Positions 1 through 6,605 are shown, counted from the first letter of the stretch. The stretch: 8,882 nt of DNA from Opitutia bacterium (GCA_018646565.1 JABGUO010000033.1:1-8882), one strand, 5' to 3'. The notes: a model not told the origin generated them from the letters alone. Made by a program: numbers and translations.

Positions 1-540
1 AAGTGGAATGGAAAAGAGTATGAAACAAGGGATGATCAAACACTAAAGAAATCAAAAAAACCGATTACCTATTTTACCAATATATTAATTGGGGATTATC
101 ACTACTTTCGTTCGTTCGAAGGTTTTATGATTGGGCGGGTAAACTTGAAGAATGGAAAAGTTGAATACTTGGAAGTGCCCGCTCAAGTAATTCGTCAAAA
201 AGGAAAAGAAGAGCAGGAAATATGGGGTAAGACGCTACCCAATGATATGAAGAATGCGGACGGTTTGAAGGCAACGAAAGATAAAAGGAATGCAGGGAGT
301 GGATGGGGGCATGTTTCCTCGGCTCCCCCAATCGTGGTGGGGGATCTGATTTATTTCCCAACGATGGTGGGAATGGTTTATATTTTAAAATGGAATGTAA
401 AGACCTTGGATGAGGAAGCACTTGTTTCTGTAAGTGACTTGGGACGGGCAGGGGAGACTTGGTCGTTATCTGGGTTAGCTTATGTGGAGGGAAGGATTTT
501 TGCCCGGACCATGAAGGAACTTATCTGCATTGGAAAGTAG
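1..540 (+). CDS. PQQ-like beta-propeller repeat protein, C-terminal part (5' end outside window)
   Basis: The frame is open from base 1 to the TAG at 538-540, giving 179 residues with no start needed inside the window, so this is the tail of a longer gene. The fragment carries blade-like elements: FRSFEGFMIGRVNLKNG near residues 37-52, GSGWGHVSSAPPIVVGD near 99-115, and a closing KELICIG. The GD-IYFP and EGRIFARTMKELICIG patterns are typical of the last blades of BamB/PQQ-dehydrogenase-like propellers. Closely similar proteins, as I recall them, are common exported proteins of Planctomycetota and Verrucomicrobiota, often near sulfatases. No substrate can be inferred, and the missing N-terminus hides any signal peptide. 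No hairpin terminator is visible after the stop. Confidence is high for a real gene and moderate for the fold. Confidence 0.85.
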   Translation, partial: KWNGKEYETRDDQTLKKSKKPITYFTNILIGDYHYFRSFEGFMIGRVNLKNGKVEYLEVPAQVIRQKGKEEQEIWGKTLPNDMKNADGLKATKDKRNAGSGWGHVSSAPPIVVGDLIYFPTMVGMVYILKWNVKTLDEEALVSVSDLGRAGETWSLSGLAYVEGRIFARTMKELICIGK

Positions 541-605
541 GTGTAATGTCACGATGGAGAACAGGAGTAGGAATATAATTTAGTAAAATAATCGACTTTT
601 AAGTT

Positions 606-627
606 GTTAGTTCAGGAGTTAGTTCAG
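606..627. repeat. Short tandem repeat, two copies of GTTAGTTCAG
   Basis: The 10-mer GTTAGTTCAG occurs at 606-615 and again at 618-627, separated by GA, so the period is 12 bp, about one helical turn. It lies in the 187-bp gap between the propeller gene and the exported protein gene. A repeat on one face of the helix could be a regulator site, but two copies in AT-rich DNA may be chance. Confidence 0.4.
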
Positions 628-705
628 TATGTTATTATTATGTACATTACATTAATGAAATTATTTATTTTTGAAAATTAGGTAATATCGAAAAAAGTAT
701 CAGGT

Positions 706-711
706 TATAAT
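706..711 (+). promoter_or_regulatory. Possible -10 element upstream of the gene at 728
   Basis: A perfect TATAAT lies 16 bases before the ATG at 728. I see no convincing -35 at 16-18 bp spacing; TTGAAA at 671-676 is 29 bp away, which is too far. If used, transcription would start near 718 and leave a leader of only about 10 nt. This fits the absence of a Shine-Dalgarno sequence before this ATG. The surrounding DNA is very AT-rich, so a chance match is possible. Confidence 0.3.
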
Positions 712-727
712 TAAATTCAATATCGTT

Positions 728-1639
728 ATGAAATCTTTTTTGCTACTCACCACACTCAGCATTGCCATTTCATTAAATGGTAAACAATTAGACATGGGTA
801 AAATTTCCCAGGATGCCAACTGGCTCGTACATATGGACTTTCAATCAATGAGGAGTTCTGCAATCGGCACCTTTATCGAAGAGTCTTACCAAAATATTTC
901 AGAGGTTGAGAGAAAGATTAACGAAGTCCAAAAAAAGTACGGACTTAATCTTATGAAGACTGAGAATTTAACAATGTTTGGAGACGGAGAGAGACATAAG
1001 GGGATCGGGATATTAGAAGGTGGCGTGGATGCATCCATTGTTAACCGGTTTGCTCAATCAAAGGAAACTATAGAGGCTTCAAAAATGGGGAAGAATACCA
1101 TTTTTTCTACTCAGAAGGGCAGGCGCCCGATGGCATTTGCCGCTCTCAAAAACGGGAAAATGGTTTTTGGACCGGATCGAGATTTTGTATCGGAGGGGAT
1201 TTTTTTGGCGAAGAACAAGGGGAGCCGTGTAAGTGCTTATCCCATGATTGAATCCCTCAATGAATTAATGGATAATCCGGGTTTTGTGTTTTTTGCGAAT
1301 ATGAAGGGTGCGAAAGAAGTGGCTGAGTTGGATCAATGGGTCAGGTTAATGACAGATAAAATCGATTCATGTGGAATGGTGATCGGAGACCAGGATGGCG
1401 GACTTAAAATAATTGGTTTGGTTCAGACTAATTCGATTGAATCTTCTGAGGCTATGGAAAATATGATACGTGGTGGGGTGGCGATGATGGATATGAAAGT
1501 AAAGAATGATGAACGAATGAAAAATTTTCTAGAAGGATATAAGGTCGTGAGGGAGGGAAATATTATTCGTGTTGAAATTGAACTTTCAAACTCGTTGATC
1601 ATTGAACGAATTCAAAAAGAGATGAAGAAAACCGTCTAA
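728..1639 (+). CDS. Exported protein of unknown function
   Basis: This encodes 303 residues. The first 18 or so form a signal-peptide-like segment (MKSFLLLTTLSIAISLNG), which supports the ATG at 728 as the start and predicts export. No lipobox cysteine is present. After it comes DANWLVHMDF at residues 29-38 followed by an S-A-I-G motif. A similar opening occurs, as I recall, in uncharacterised exported proteins of Verrucomicrobiota and Planctomycetota. The rest alternates hydrophobic strands and charged helices, with methionine-rich stretches near residues 240-265, and no catalytic motif stands out. There is no Shine-Dalgarno sequence in front of the ATG. The gene converges on the DUF2805 gene with only 18 bp between stop codons. 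It is a real gene by length and signal peptide; its function is unknown. Confidence 0.85.
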   Translation: MKSFLLLTTLSIAISLNGKQLDMGKISQDANWLVHMDFQSMRSSAIGTFIEESYQNISEVERKINEVQKKYGLNLMKTENLTMFGDGERHKGIGILEGGVDASIVNRFAQSKETIEASKMGKNTIFSTQKGRRPMAFAALKNGKMVFGPDRDFVSEGIFLAKNKGSRVSAYPMIESLNELMDNPGFVFFANMKGAKEVAELDQWVRLMTDKIDSCGMVIGDQDGGLKIIGLVQTNSIESSEAMENMIRGGVAMMDMKVKNDERMKNFLEGYKVVREGNIIRVEIELSNSLIIERIQKEMKKTV

Positions 1640-1657
1640 GCGGACATACTCAAACAA

Positions 1658-2041
1658 TCAATCTTCCTCTAGGGAATAGTCTCGACGGTGACGAAATAGT
1701 TTTTGGTGTTTGATGCTTTGAGTGGACGCCCGTTTTCGCCAAAGTCGAAAGCTGGAGGGCTTGAGTGATTTTCTCATGTGAGCAATTACTTTACTCTCGG
1801 TAAGCCCGGTAACTTTTTGAATTTCTTCAAAGGTGATGCGGTCGGCCCAGGCAGCCCAAATAATCCAATCGGAACTGTCCTTGGACGGTTCCGGTTTTTT
1901 GACTCGGGTAATTGGATTGCTGGATTGTTTGGGTTTCACAAAGTTAAGAACAAAACATATTCCAAAATTCCCTTTTAGACAAATGGATTGGTTTAATAAC
2001 CAGTATTCTATGACACTTATGACATGGCCTGAATTAGCCAT
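1658..2041 (-). CDS. DUF2805 / TIGR03643 family protein
   Basis: The C-terminal half matches my memory of this small family: DWIIWAAWADRITFEEI at residues 58-74 of the long form, then GLTESKVIAHMRKSLKPSS and FRLWRKR, ending with a KHQKLF segment. This looks like a helix-turn-helix-type fold with a basic tail. The family is widespread and, to my knowledge, has no established function; nucleic-acid binding is only an inference. The start is uncertain. The ATG at 2041 has GAGGGA upstream with slightly long spacing and gives 127 residues. The first 34 of these look unlike the family. A GTG at 1937-1939 would give 93 residues, closer to the usual size, but lacks a good ribosome binding site. It is divergent from the gene at 2107 and converges with the gene ending at 1639. 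Confidence 0.8.
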   Translation of the reverse strand: MANSGHVISVIEYWLLNQSICLKGNFGICFVLNFVKPKQSSNPITRVKKPEPSKDSSDWIIWAAWADRITFEEIQKVTGLTESKVIAHMRKSLKPSSFRLWRKRASTQSIKHQKLFRHRRDYSLEED

Positions 2042-2091
2042 ACGGTGATGATTCCCTCATGGTCTTACTTATCAAAACATAACAACCAAAA

Positions 2092-2097
2092 GAGGAG
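2092..2097 (+). promoter_or_regulatory. Strong Shine-Dalgarno for the gene at 2107
   Basis: GAGGAG lies 9 nt before the ATG at 2107, a near-ideal match and distance. It is the clearest ribosome binding site in the window and fixes the start of the 257-residue protein. Confidence 0.75.
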
Positions 2098-2106
2098 AGC
2101 AAAAAT

Positions 2107-2880
2107 ATGAGTACAAATCGATTACCCAAATCCAGGAAATCAACCGATCGAATAAAAGCAAGTAAGGTGGTGGAATATTTTCACTCGCGGGAACACGCAA
2201 TTTTAGCAGAGTATTTGGAATTAAAAAAGAAATTACCCAAGGATGCACATAAGATTGATCCGTTTGAAATTATTCCCTTTGAAGATGATTACGATGAGGC
2301 GAAGAATGGGATAATTTGTCGACCTGGACGAGGAGATAGAAGCGAGTATGGTGCCTTAGGTAATGCAGTTGCCCGTATTGCATTGGCTCCGATTCGTTCG
2401 AACTTACCGGTTTGGGGGAGCTATGTGGATGGAAAGGTTTTCCATACCCGAGAAAAAGAGAATAGTGGAGTGCTTCCTCTTCGCAGCTTTCGGAGTGATC
2501 CGGTATTGGTGGTTTCGATTAACTGGGCGGATTCCGGTCCCGGTATTAGCTGGCCAGTTCATTATTATATTTCATGGATTCCCTATTATGAACGATATGT
2601 GGTAACAGCTTCTTATGATAGCGATGATGTAGAGGGTTATCTCGATGTGACAATTGGAGATTTGCCTGAAGGAGTTGAGATTGAGGGAGACTTGAAGAAT
2701 GTGATTCAAAACCATTGGGACCGAGATGCGATGTACCTACAGGGGTGGGCAGATTGTATTAACGAAGGGATTGTCAAGGACCCGTGGGCTTGGAGGGAGG
2801 AAATAAGCTGGGGATATGATGATGAAGGTAATGAGGCCTGCTTTGCAGAGGAAGAAGAGACCGAGGAGTTGGATGATTGA
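2107..2880 (+). CDS. Acidic cytoplasmic protein of unknown function
   Basis: This encodes 257 residues, with the start set by GAGGAG 9 nt upstream. I do not recognise the family. The N-terminus is basic (RLPKSRKSTDRIKASK) with no signal peptide or membrane segment. A helical stretch (HAILAEYLELKKKLPKD) follows. The middle is rich in aromatic residues and glycine, for example SINWADSGPGISWPVHYY and WIPYYERYVV near residues 138-162, suggesting a compact beta domain. The last 35 residues are strongly acidic, ending in a run of glutamates and aspartates. Such a basic head and acidic tail suits a protein-interaction or nucleic-acid-mimic role, but that is speculation. The gene stands alone: its neighbour upstream is divergent and nearly 400 bp follow before the next gene. 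Confidence 0.85.
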   Translation: MSTNRLPKSRKSTDRIKASKVVEYFHSREHAILAEYLELKKKLPKDAHKIDPFEIIPFEDDYDEAKNGIICRPGRGDRSEYGALGNAVARIALAPIRSNLPVWGSYVDGKVFHTREKENSGVLPLRSFRSDPVLVVSINWADSGPGISWPVHYYISWIPYYERYVVTASYDSDDVEGYLDVTIGDLPEGVEIEGDLKNVIQNHWDRDAMYLQGWADCINEGIVKDPWAWREEISWGYDDEGNEACFAEEEETEELDD

Positions 2881-3279
2881 GACCTCAAGGAGTAAGTTTT
2901 GTATGAATGTGAGGTAAGGTTGTTTATCGTTGGTGTTTTAACATAGAAGAAGTAGGGTTACCCGAACATGGAGAGTCGCTTTGAATTGTTTGCAACCAGG
3001 CGAAATTAGGCTTTATGGTTCTATTTCTCCTGTTCTAATTTTTCGTCTGTTCCGCCCCCTTGTCATACGAATCGGACTCCGCATTAGTCTAGAAATATGG
3101 AATTTGTTGATGGCCATCCCATTTGTTTTGTTTTCTGGATTGTATAGCTAATCTTTGAAAAAAATGAGGAAAAGTAATCAAGAATGTTCTTAAATTTTTT
3201 TATCGAAATTGCCCCTCTTATCCAGTTTCAGTTTATTGCTTACTAGTTAAGCGGTTTAAAAATTGATTTTGAGTAGAAG
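2881..3279. other. Intergenic region without a recognisable gene
   Basis: This stretch of about 400 bp is AT-rich and has no ORF with a credible start and ribosome binding site; the longest ATG frames run only 13-16 codons. A small GGGTTACCC palindrome sits at 2955-2963. A weak promoter-like pair, TTGCCC at 3209-3214 and TTTATT at 3232-3237 with a 17-bp spacer, could drive the next gene. I see no strong terminator, riboswitch or RNA gene, although an unstructured small RNA cannot be excluded. Confidence 0.5.
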
Positions 3280-3312
3280 GTGGTGGTTCTTGACGGGGGT
3301 GGAGACAAGTCT

Positions 3313-4203
3313 TTGAATAAAAAGATGAACCGATTTGCGAACCATTTGTTTATTGTCCTTCTTTTTTACTCCTTGGGTTATTTCGAATTACTCGCACAGG
3401 ACAGGGCTTTATCAAAACAGTCCCGAGACATAAAGGTAATGAGTTTTAATATCCGGTTGGGTGTGGCCAAAGACGGGGAAAACCGCTGGGATTTACGAAA
3501 GGAATTGGTGGTGAAAACAATCCGGGAGTATAATCCAGACCTGCTTGGTTTGCAGGAAGTTTTTCCGATGCAGGAGGAATATTTACGGGAAAGCTTTCCG
3601 GAATATGTTTATTATGGAAGAAGTCGGTTAGTGGATCCAAACGATGGCGAAGCATGTTCGGTTATGTTTCGAAAGGACCGGTTTAATCCGAGTGAACAAT
3701 CAACTTTCTGGCTTTCAGAGACTCCCGATGAGCCAGGCAGTAAGAGCTGGGATTCATCGCTCCCCCGAATTGCGAATATGATCAGCTTGAAGGATAAGCA
3801 GGTACGTGGAAAAAAACTGGTTTTGATCAACACTCATTTTGACCACCGTGGTAAAGTGGCTCGGGAAGAGGCGGCCAAAATTATTAAGAACCGAGTATCC
3901 GCTTTAGAAAAAGGAGCACGGGTCGTAATTACAGGCGATTTCAATTCGGGCGAGGGCAGCAGACCCTATCAATCTTTGATGGGAGAGAATATTATCGATA
4001 CTTTTCGAATGGTTCACCCAAACCGTACGGAGGAAGAAAGTACATTTACAGCATGGAAGGGCCGGTTGATCGGTAACCGGATCGACTGGGTGTTATGCAG
4101 TGCAAATTTCCAAATCCTCTCTGCAACGATTAATCGATCCCATGATAAGGGACGGTATCCATCTGATCATTATCCGGTTACTGCGACCTTGAATTACCAA
4201 TAG
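3313..4203 (+). CDS. Exported endonuclease/exonuclease/phosphatase-family hydrolase
   Basis: This encodes 296 residues from a TTG at 3313. That start has GGTGGAG 8 nt upstream and opens a clean signal peptide (MNKKMNR, then a hydrophobic core, ending LLAQ). The ATG at 3325 is the alternative; a GTG at 3280 would add a poor N-terminus. The metal-dependent EEP fold (PF03372) is complete, and its order and wording match the uncharacterised EEP-1 subgroup (cd09083) as I recall it. VMSFNIR (Asn 46) and LLGLQE (Glu 82) are followed by NTHFDH (His 175), TGDFN (Asp 209, Asn 211), RIDW (Asp 258) and a final SDHYPV (Asp 285, His 286). The enzyme should hydrolyse phosphoesters outside the cytoplasm; the substrate (nucleic acid, sugar phosphate or lipid headgroup) is unknown. 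Export argues against a DNA-repair role. It is followed after 11 bp by an acid phosphatase gene, probably in one operon. Confidence 0.9.
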   Translation: MNKKMNRFANHLFIVLLFYSLGYFELLAQDRALSKQSRDIKVMSFNIRLGVAKDGENRWDLRKELVVKTIREYNPDLLGLQEVFPMQEEYLRESFPEYVYYGRSRLVDPNDGEACSVMFRKDRFNPSEQSTFWLSETPDEPGSKSWDSSLPRIANMISLKDKQVRGKKLVLINTHFDHRGKVAREEAAKIIKNRVSALEKGARVVITGDFNSGEGSRPYQSLMGENIIDTFRMVHPNRTEEESTFTAWKGRLIGNRIDWVLCSANFQILSATINRSHDKGRYPSDHYPVTATLNYQ

Positions 4204-4214
4204 AGGATTATATC

Positions 4215-4895
4215 ATGAGTATGAAAATACAGTTCGGAATTCTTAATTTATTTCTTTTGATGATCGGGTCGGTCATGGTTGTGGGCGAGGAAAAGTTGCC
4301 TAACGATATCCGCTGGATTCGGCAGTCCATTGAGTATAGGACGTTGTGTGAACAGTTGTTTCGTCAGGCCACCGTGGTTATACTCAGAAAGGTAAAGACG
4401 GAAAAAAATTCTGACAATTTGGCGGTGGTGGTCGATCTAGATGAGACCGTTTTGGATAATAGCCTTTATCAAGTGGAGAGGTGGAAGGCCGGTCTTAGTT
4501 TTACTCAGGATTCATGGTCGGAGTGGGTAAACAGGGAAGAAGCGGGATTAGTTTCGGGGGCAAAGGAATTTTTGAAGGCGGTTCGGAAGAAGGGAGTCCG
4601 GGTTGTTTTCGTAAGCAATCGGATGAATAAGAACCTAGAACCGACGCGACGAAACCTTCTGGCGTTGGAGGTGTTGGCCCCCAATGATTTATTTTTGCTT
4701 AGGCTGGATAAGGATGACGTCAAAGAGGTGAGGAGGAGGGAAGTAAATGAGGGAAAAGCCCGAATGAAAAAGGTCGGTCCTTTGAAAGTGGTTGGATATG
4801 TGGGAGATCAGATGGGTGACTTTCCGAGTGGTCAGGCAAAGGAATTCGGGAAAACGAGTTTTCTTCTCCCCAATCCGATGTATGGAAAATGGTGA
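4215..4895 (+). CDS. Exported HAD-superfamily acid phosphatase (class B/C, e(P4)-like)
   Basis: This encodes 226 residues with a signal peptide covering about residues 1-24 and likely cleavage after VVG. There is no lipobox cysteine, unlike the lipoprotein e(P4). HAD motif I is VVDLDETVLDNS (Asp 74 nucleophile, Asp 76 acid/base). Motif II is FVSNR (Ser 134). Motif III is GYVGDQMGDF (Asp 198, Asp 202). The closing LPNPMYGKW matches the conserved end of the acid phosphatase class B/C family (PF03767). It should dephosphorylate nucleotides or other small phosphomonoesters in the periplasm with Mg2+. AGAGGA ends 7 nt before the ATG and overlaps the upstream stop codon, so translation may be coupled. 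Size is slightly short for the family, but no catalytic residue is missing. The preferred substrate cannot be read from sequence. Confidence 0.9.
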   Translation: MSMKIQFGILNLFLLMIGSVMVVGEEKLPNDIRWIRQSIEYRTLCEQLFRQATVVILRKVKTEKNSDNLAVVVDLDETVLDNSLYQVERWKAGLSFTQDSWSEWVNREEAGLVSGAKEFLKAVRKKGVRVVFVSNRMNKNLEPTRRNLLALEVLAPNDLFLLRLDKDDVKEVRRREVNEGKARMKKVGPLKVVGYVGDQMGDFPSGQAKEFGKTSFLLPNPMYGKW

Positions 4896-4901
4896 GGTTG
4901 C

Positions 4902-4933
4902 TTAAGTATTTGAATTCATATTCAAATTCTTAA
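4902..4933. repeat. 32-bp inverted repeat just after the acid phosphatase gene
   Basis: The arms at 4902-4915 (TTAAGTATTTGAAT) and 4920-4933 (ATTCAAATTCTTAA) pair over 13 of 14 positions, with one T-T mismatch and a TCAT loop. It begins 7 bases after the stop at 4895. It could act as an AT-rich terminator hairpin, although a T-run appears only at 4943-4947. It could instead be an operator, because its right end overlaps the -35 box of the promoter described next. The symmetry is well beyond what chance usually gives. Confidence 0.65.
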
Positions 4934-4958
4934 CACTAAATCTTTTTGCTGGCATAAT
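4930..4958 (+). promoter_or_regulatory. Putative sigma70-type promoter for the small ORF and CNB-domain gene
   Basis: TTAACA at 4930-4935 and CATAAT at 4953-4958 each match the consensus at five of six positions, with an ideal 17-bp spacer. Transcription would begin near 4965. That leaves a leader of about 175 nt before the small ORF at 5140 and about 315 nt before the large gene at 5280. The palindrome at 4902-4933 overlaps the -35 box by 4 bp, so a bound repressor or activator there is plausible. A second, weaker candidate is TTTACA at 5072-5077 with TATGTT at 5094-5099 (16-bp spacer). Confidence 0.45.
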
Positions 4959-5139
4959 AGTTCGGAAAATAATCATCTGTAATTTTTTGCGCACCCCGGA
5001 CCGGTATTATCAGAGTTTTAAATGTGTTTATGTACTTTTAAGAAAATAAGCATAAATCTTTTTGTTTATTCTTTACAGTTGGAACCAAATAAATATGTTC
5101 TTACGATTTTGCGGTTAAATAATTGGTGGACAGTAAATT

Positions 5140-5283
5140 ATGATAGGATTTGAGTTGGTTAATAGGGTGGTCTTATTGGTGCATTGGCGCGGGGTAAGGG
5201 AAACTAGTTTTTTGAATTTTTCCGATGGCGATTGGTTTTGTAATCCTGAAATTGTATCGGGTGGTAGATTGGATCTTGTATGA
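5140..5283 (+). CDS. Possible 47-residue small ORF overlapping the next gene by ATGA
   Basis: The frame runs from ATG at 5140 to TGA at 5281-5283. GGTGGA lies 9 nt upstream, a usable ribosome binding site. The stop overlaps the start of the following gene in the pattern ATGA, the classic geometry for translational coupling, and that downstream start has no good site of its own. The predicted peptide begins MIGFELVNRVVLLVHWRG, a short amphipathic or weakly hydrophobic head, and continues with a mixed polar tail containing DGDWFCNPE. I recognise no family. It may be a genuine small protein, a leader peptide controlling the downstream gene, or chance. Length alone gives little support; ribosome site plus overlap are the argument. 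Confidence 0.35.
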   Translation: MIGFELVNRVVLLVHWRGVRETSFLNFSDGDWFCNPEIVSGGRLDLV

Positions 5284-6605
5284 AGCTAATATCTCATGAT
5301 GAAGTATTGAAGGGCGGCTATGTATTCCCGAGTGAAGGACTATGCTTCAATATGGATAACCTGGAGGCAGAGGCATTCCGATCCGAGGGGGAATGGATCT
5401 TGTCCAATAACGAGCAATTGGCAAGTGAGGGCGGAAGTCAAAATTATTTATATATGTTGATGAGCGGTCAGGTTGATTTGTTAAAAGCAGATCACTTTGG
5501 AGAAAATCAAAAGTTATCTATCTTGACGGTCGGGGACACCTTTGGAGAAGTCGCATTTTTAAAAGGCAGGATATCCTCCGTAACTGCAACCTCAGTAGGT
5601 ACTTGTTTATTATGGAGAATGGACTACACCCGGTTACTCAAATTTATAGTTGAACATGGTACAAGCGGTGGTCAGCTTTGTTTGAACTTGGCCGGTATTT
5701 TAGCGGGGCGTTTAGTGGACGGTAATCAAAGGGTTATGGAGATTCGCGATGAATTACAGCAATCGATCAAACAGATGCAATCCGCCCGTTCGGAGGGAGT
5801 ATTTAAAACAAGGTCATTGGAGGCAATGCAGAGCCAGTTAGTCTCGATGGAGCATGGGTTTCGGAGCAGTGGGAAGGGGAAGTCGGTTTTCAGTATTTTT
5901 TCAATTGTTTGTTTGGCAATGGCTTTTTTGAGTACAGCTGGTTTGATAATCCTTTTGTCTGCGGATGAGGACATCACGAAAGAAACGGTAGATCAGTTAA
6001 ACAAAAAACTAGTGCAGTTAGAACAGGATCAAACCTTTCAAATTGATCTTAAAAAGAAGTTGGAATCAGAGAATTTTTATTTAGTTAACCAGGCAGACGG
6101 TCTCATTGAGGAGAAGATTTTATCAGAAGAAAATGCTGCACAACTTGAAGAAGAATTAACCAAGAGCCGTGCCGAGATCGGAATATTGAAAAATAAACTG
6201 GATCAGTCCAATGATCAATTTATTCGTTCTCAGTCTGATCCAATAGTTGTTGATGAAAATGTGATATCGGCTGAATTTATCATGAATGTACTGGAGTGGG
6301 TAAAAGAAAATCCGACTGTAGTATTGCCGGTAGCCGTTAAGATCATCAATAATCCAATCGTGTTGAGTGATAGAGAACAACTCGTTCAAATTCCTATTCA
6401 GCTGGGCGGAGAGGTTGTAGCGATCCGGTTACATACCGAATTTGATGGATTCTTAGTTGTTGGGCAGAGAAATAGCCAACAGTTTCTTGCATCGGTAAAA
6501 ATAGAAAATACCAATTTTATAGAGGTTGTGGGCGGGAAGTATGTCGCAGAAAAGAAACGACAAGGTGAGTCCGTCCAAAATCCAATTTTAAAACCCCTCG
6601 AATAA
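5280..6605 (+). CDS. Membrane protein with cyclic-nucleotide-binding-like domain, one TM segment and coiled coil
   Basis: This encodes 441 residues. Residues about 31-145 resemble a cyclic-nucleotide-binding (CNB) domain: LYMLMSGQVDLLK near 57-69, then the cassette GDTFGEVAFLKGRISSVTATS at 85-105. The glycine and glutamate of the cassette are present. The arginine expected just before its S/T-A-T end appears to be serine, with an arginine two positions earlier, so cAMP binding is doubtful. A linker follows, then one membrane span (about 203-227, SIFSIVCLAMAFLSTAGLIILL). A long coiled coil covers about 231-315, and an unrecognised C-terminal domain rich in strands covers about 325-430. There is no helix-turn-helix, so it is not a Crp-type regulator. 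The likely topology is CNB inside, coiled coil and C-terminal domain outside. An in-frame TAG at 5265 rules out an upstream start. Its stop is 30 bp from the converging sulfatase stop. Confidence 0.85.
   Translation: MKLISHDEVLKGGYVFPSEGLCFNMDNLEAEAFRSEGEWILSNNEQLASEGGSQNYLYMLMSGQVDLLKADHFGENQKLSILTVGDTFGEVAFLKGRISSVTATSVGTCLLWRMDYTRLLKFIVEHGTSGGQLCLNLAGILAGRLVDGNQRVMEIRDELQQSIKQMQSARSEGVFKTRSLEAMQSQLVSMEHGFRSSGKGKSVFSIFSIVCLAMAFLSTAGLIILLSADEDITKETVDQLNKKLVQLEQDQTFQIDLKKKLESENFYLVNQADGLIEEKILSEENAAQLEEELTKSRAEIGILKNKLDQSNDQFIRSQSDPIVVDENVISAEFIMNVLEWVKENPTVVLPVAVKIINNPIVLSDREQLVQIPIQLGGEVVAIRLHTEFDGFLVVGQRNSQQFLASVKIENTNFIEVVGGKYVAEKKRQGESVQNPILKPLE

Noticed and set aside
125..421. Minus-strand ORF of 98 codons
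   Set aside because: It lies opposite the propeller gene, is rich in proline, serine and leucine with no recognisable domain, and reads as an antisense shadow.
1778..2048. Two plus-strand ORFs opposite the DUF2805 gene
   Set aside because: The minus strand carries a recognisable conserved domain in this interval; the plus frames show none and lack ribosome sites.
3313..4203. Exonuclease III-type DNA-repair role for the EEP protein
   Set aside because: The signal peptide places it outside the cytoplasm and its motifs fit the EEP-1 subgroup better than ExoIII.
4937..5064. Exact 12-mer TAAATCTTTTTG at 4937-4948 and 5053-5064
   Set aside because: It is low-complexity and AT-rich; two copies 116 bp apart are plausible by chance and no further copies are seen.
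5280..6605. Crp/Fnr-type transcription factor
   Set aside because: No helix-turn-helix follows the CNB-like domain; a membrane segment and coiled coil follow instead.
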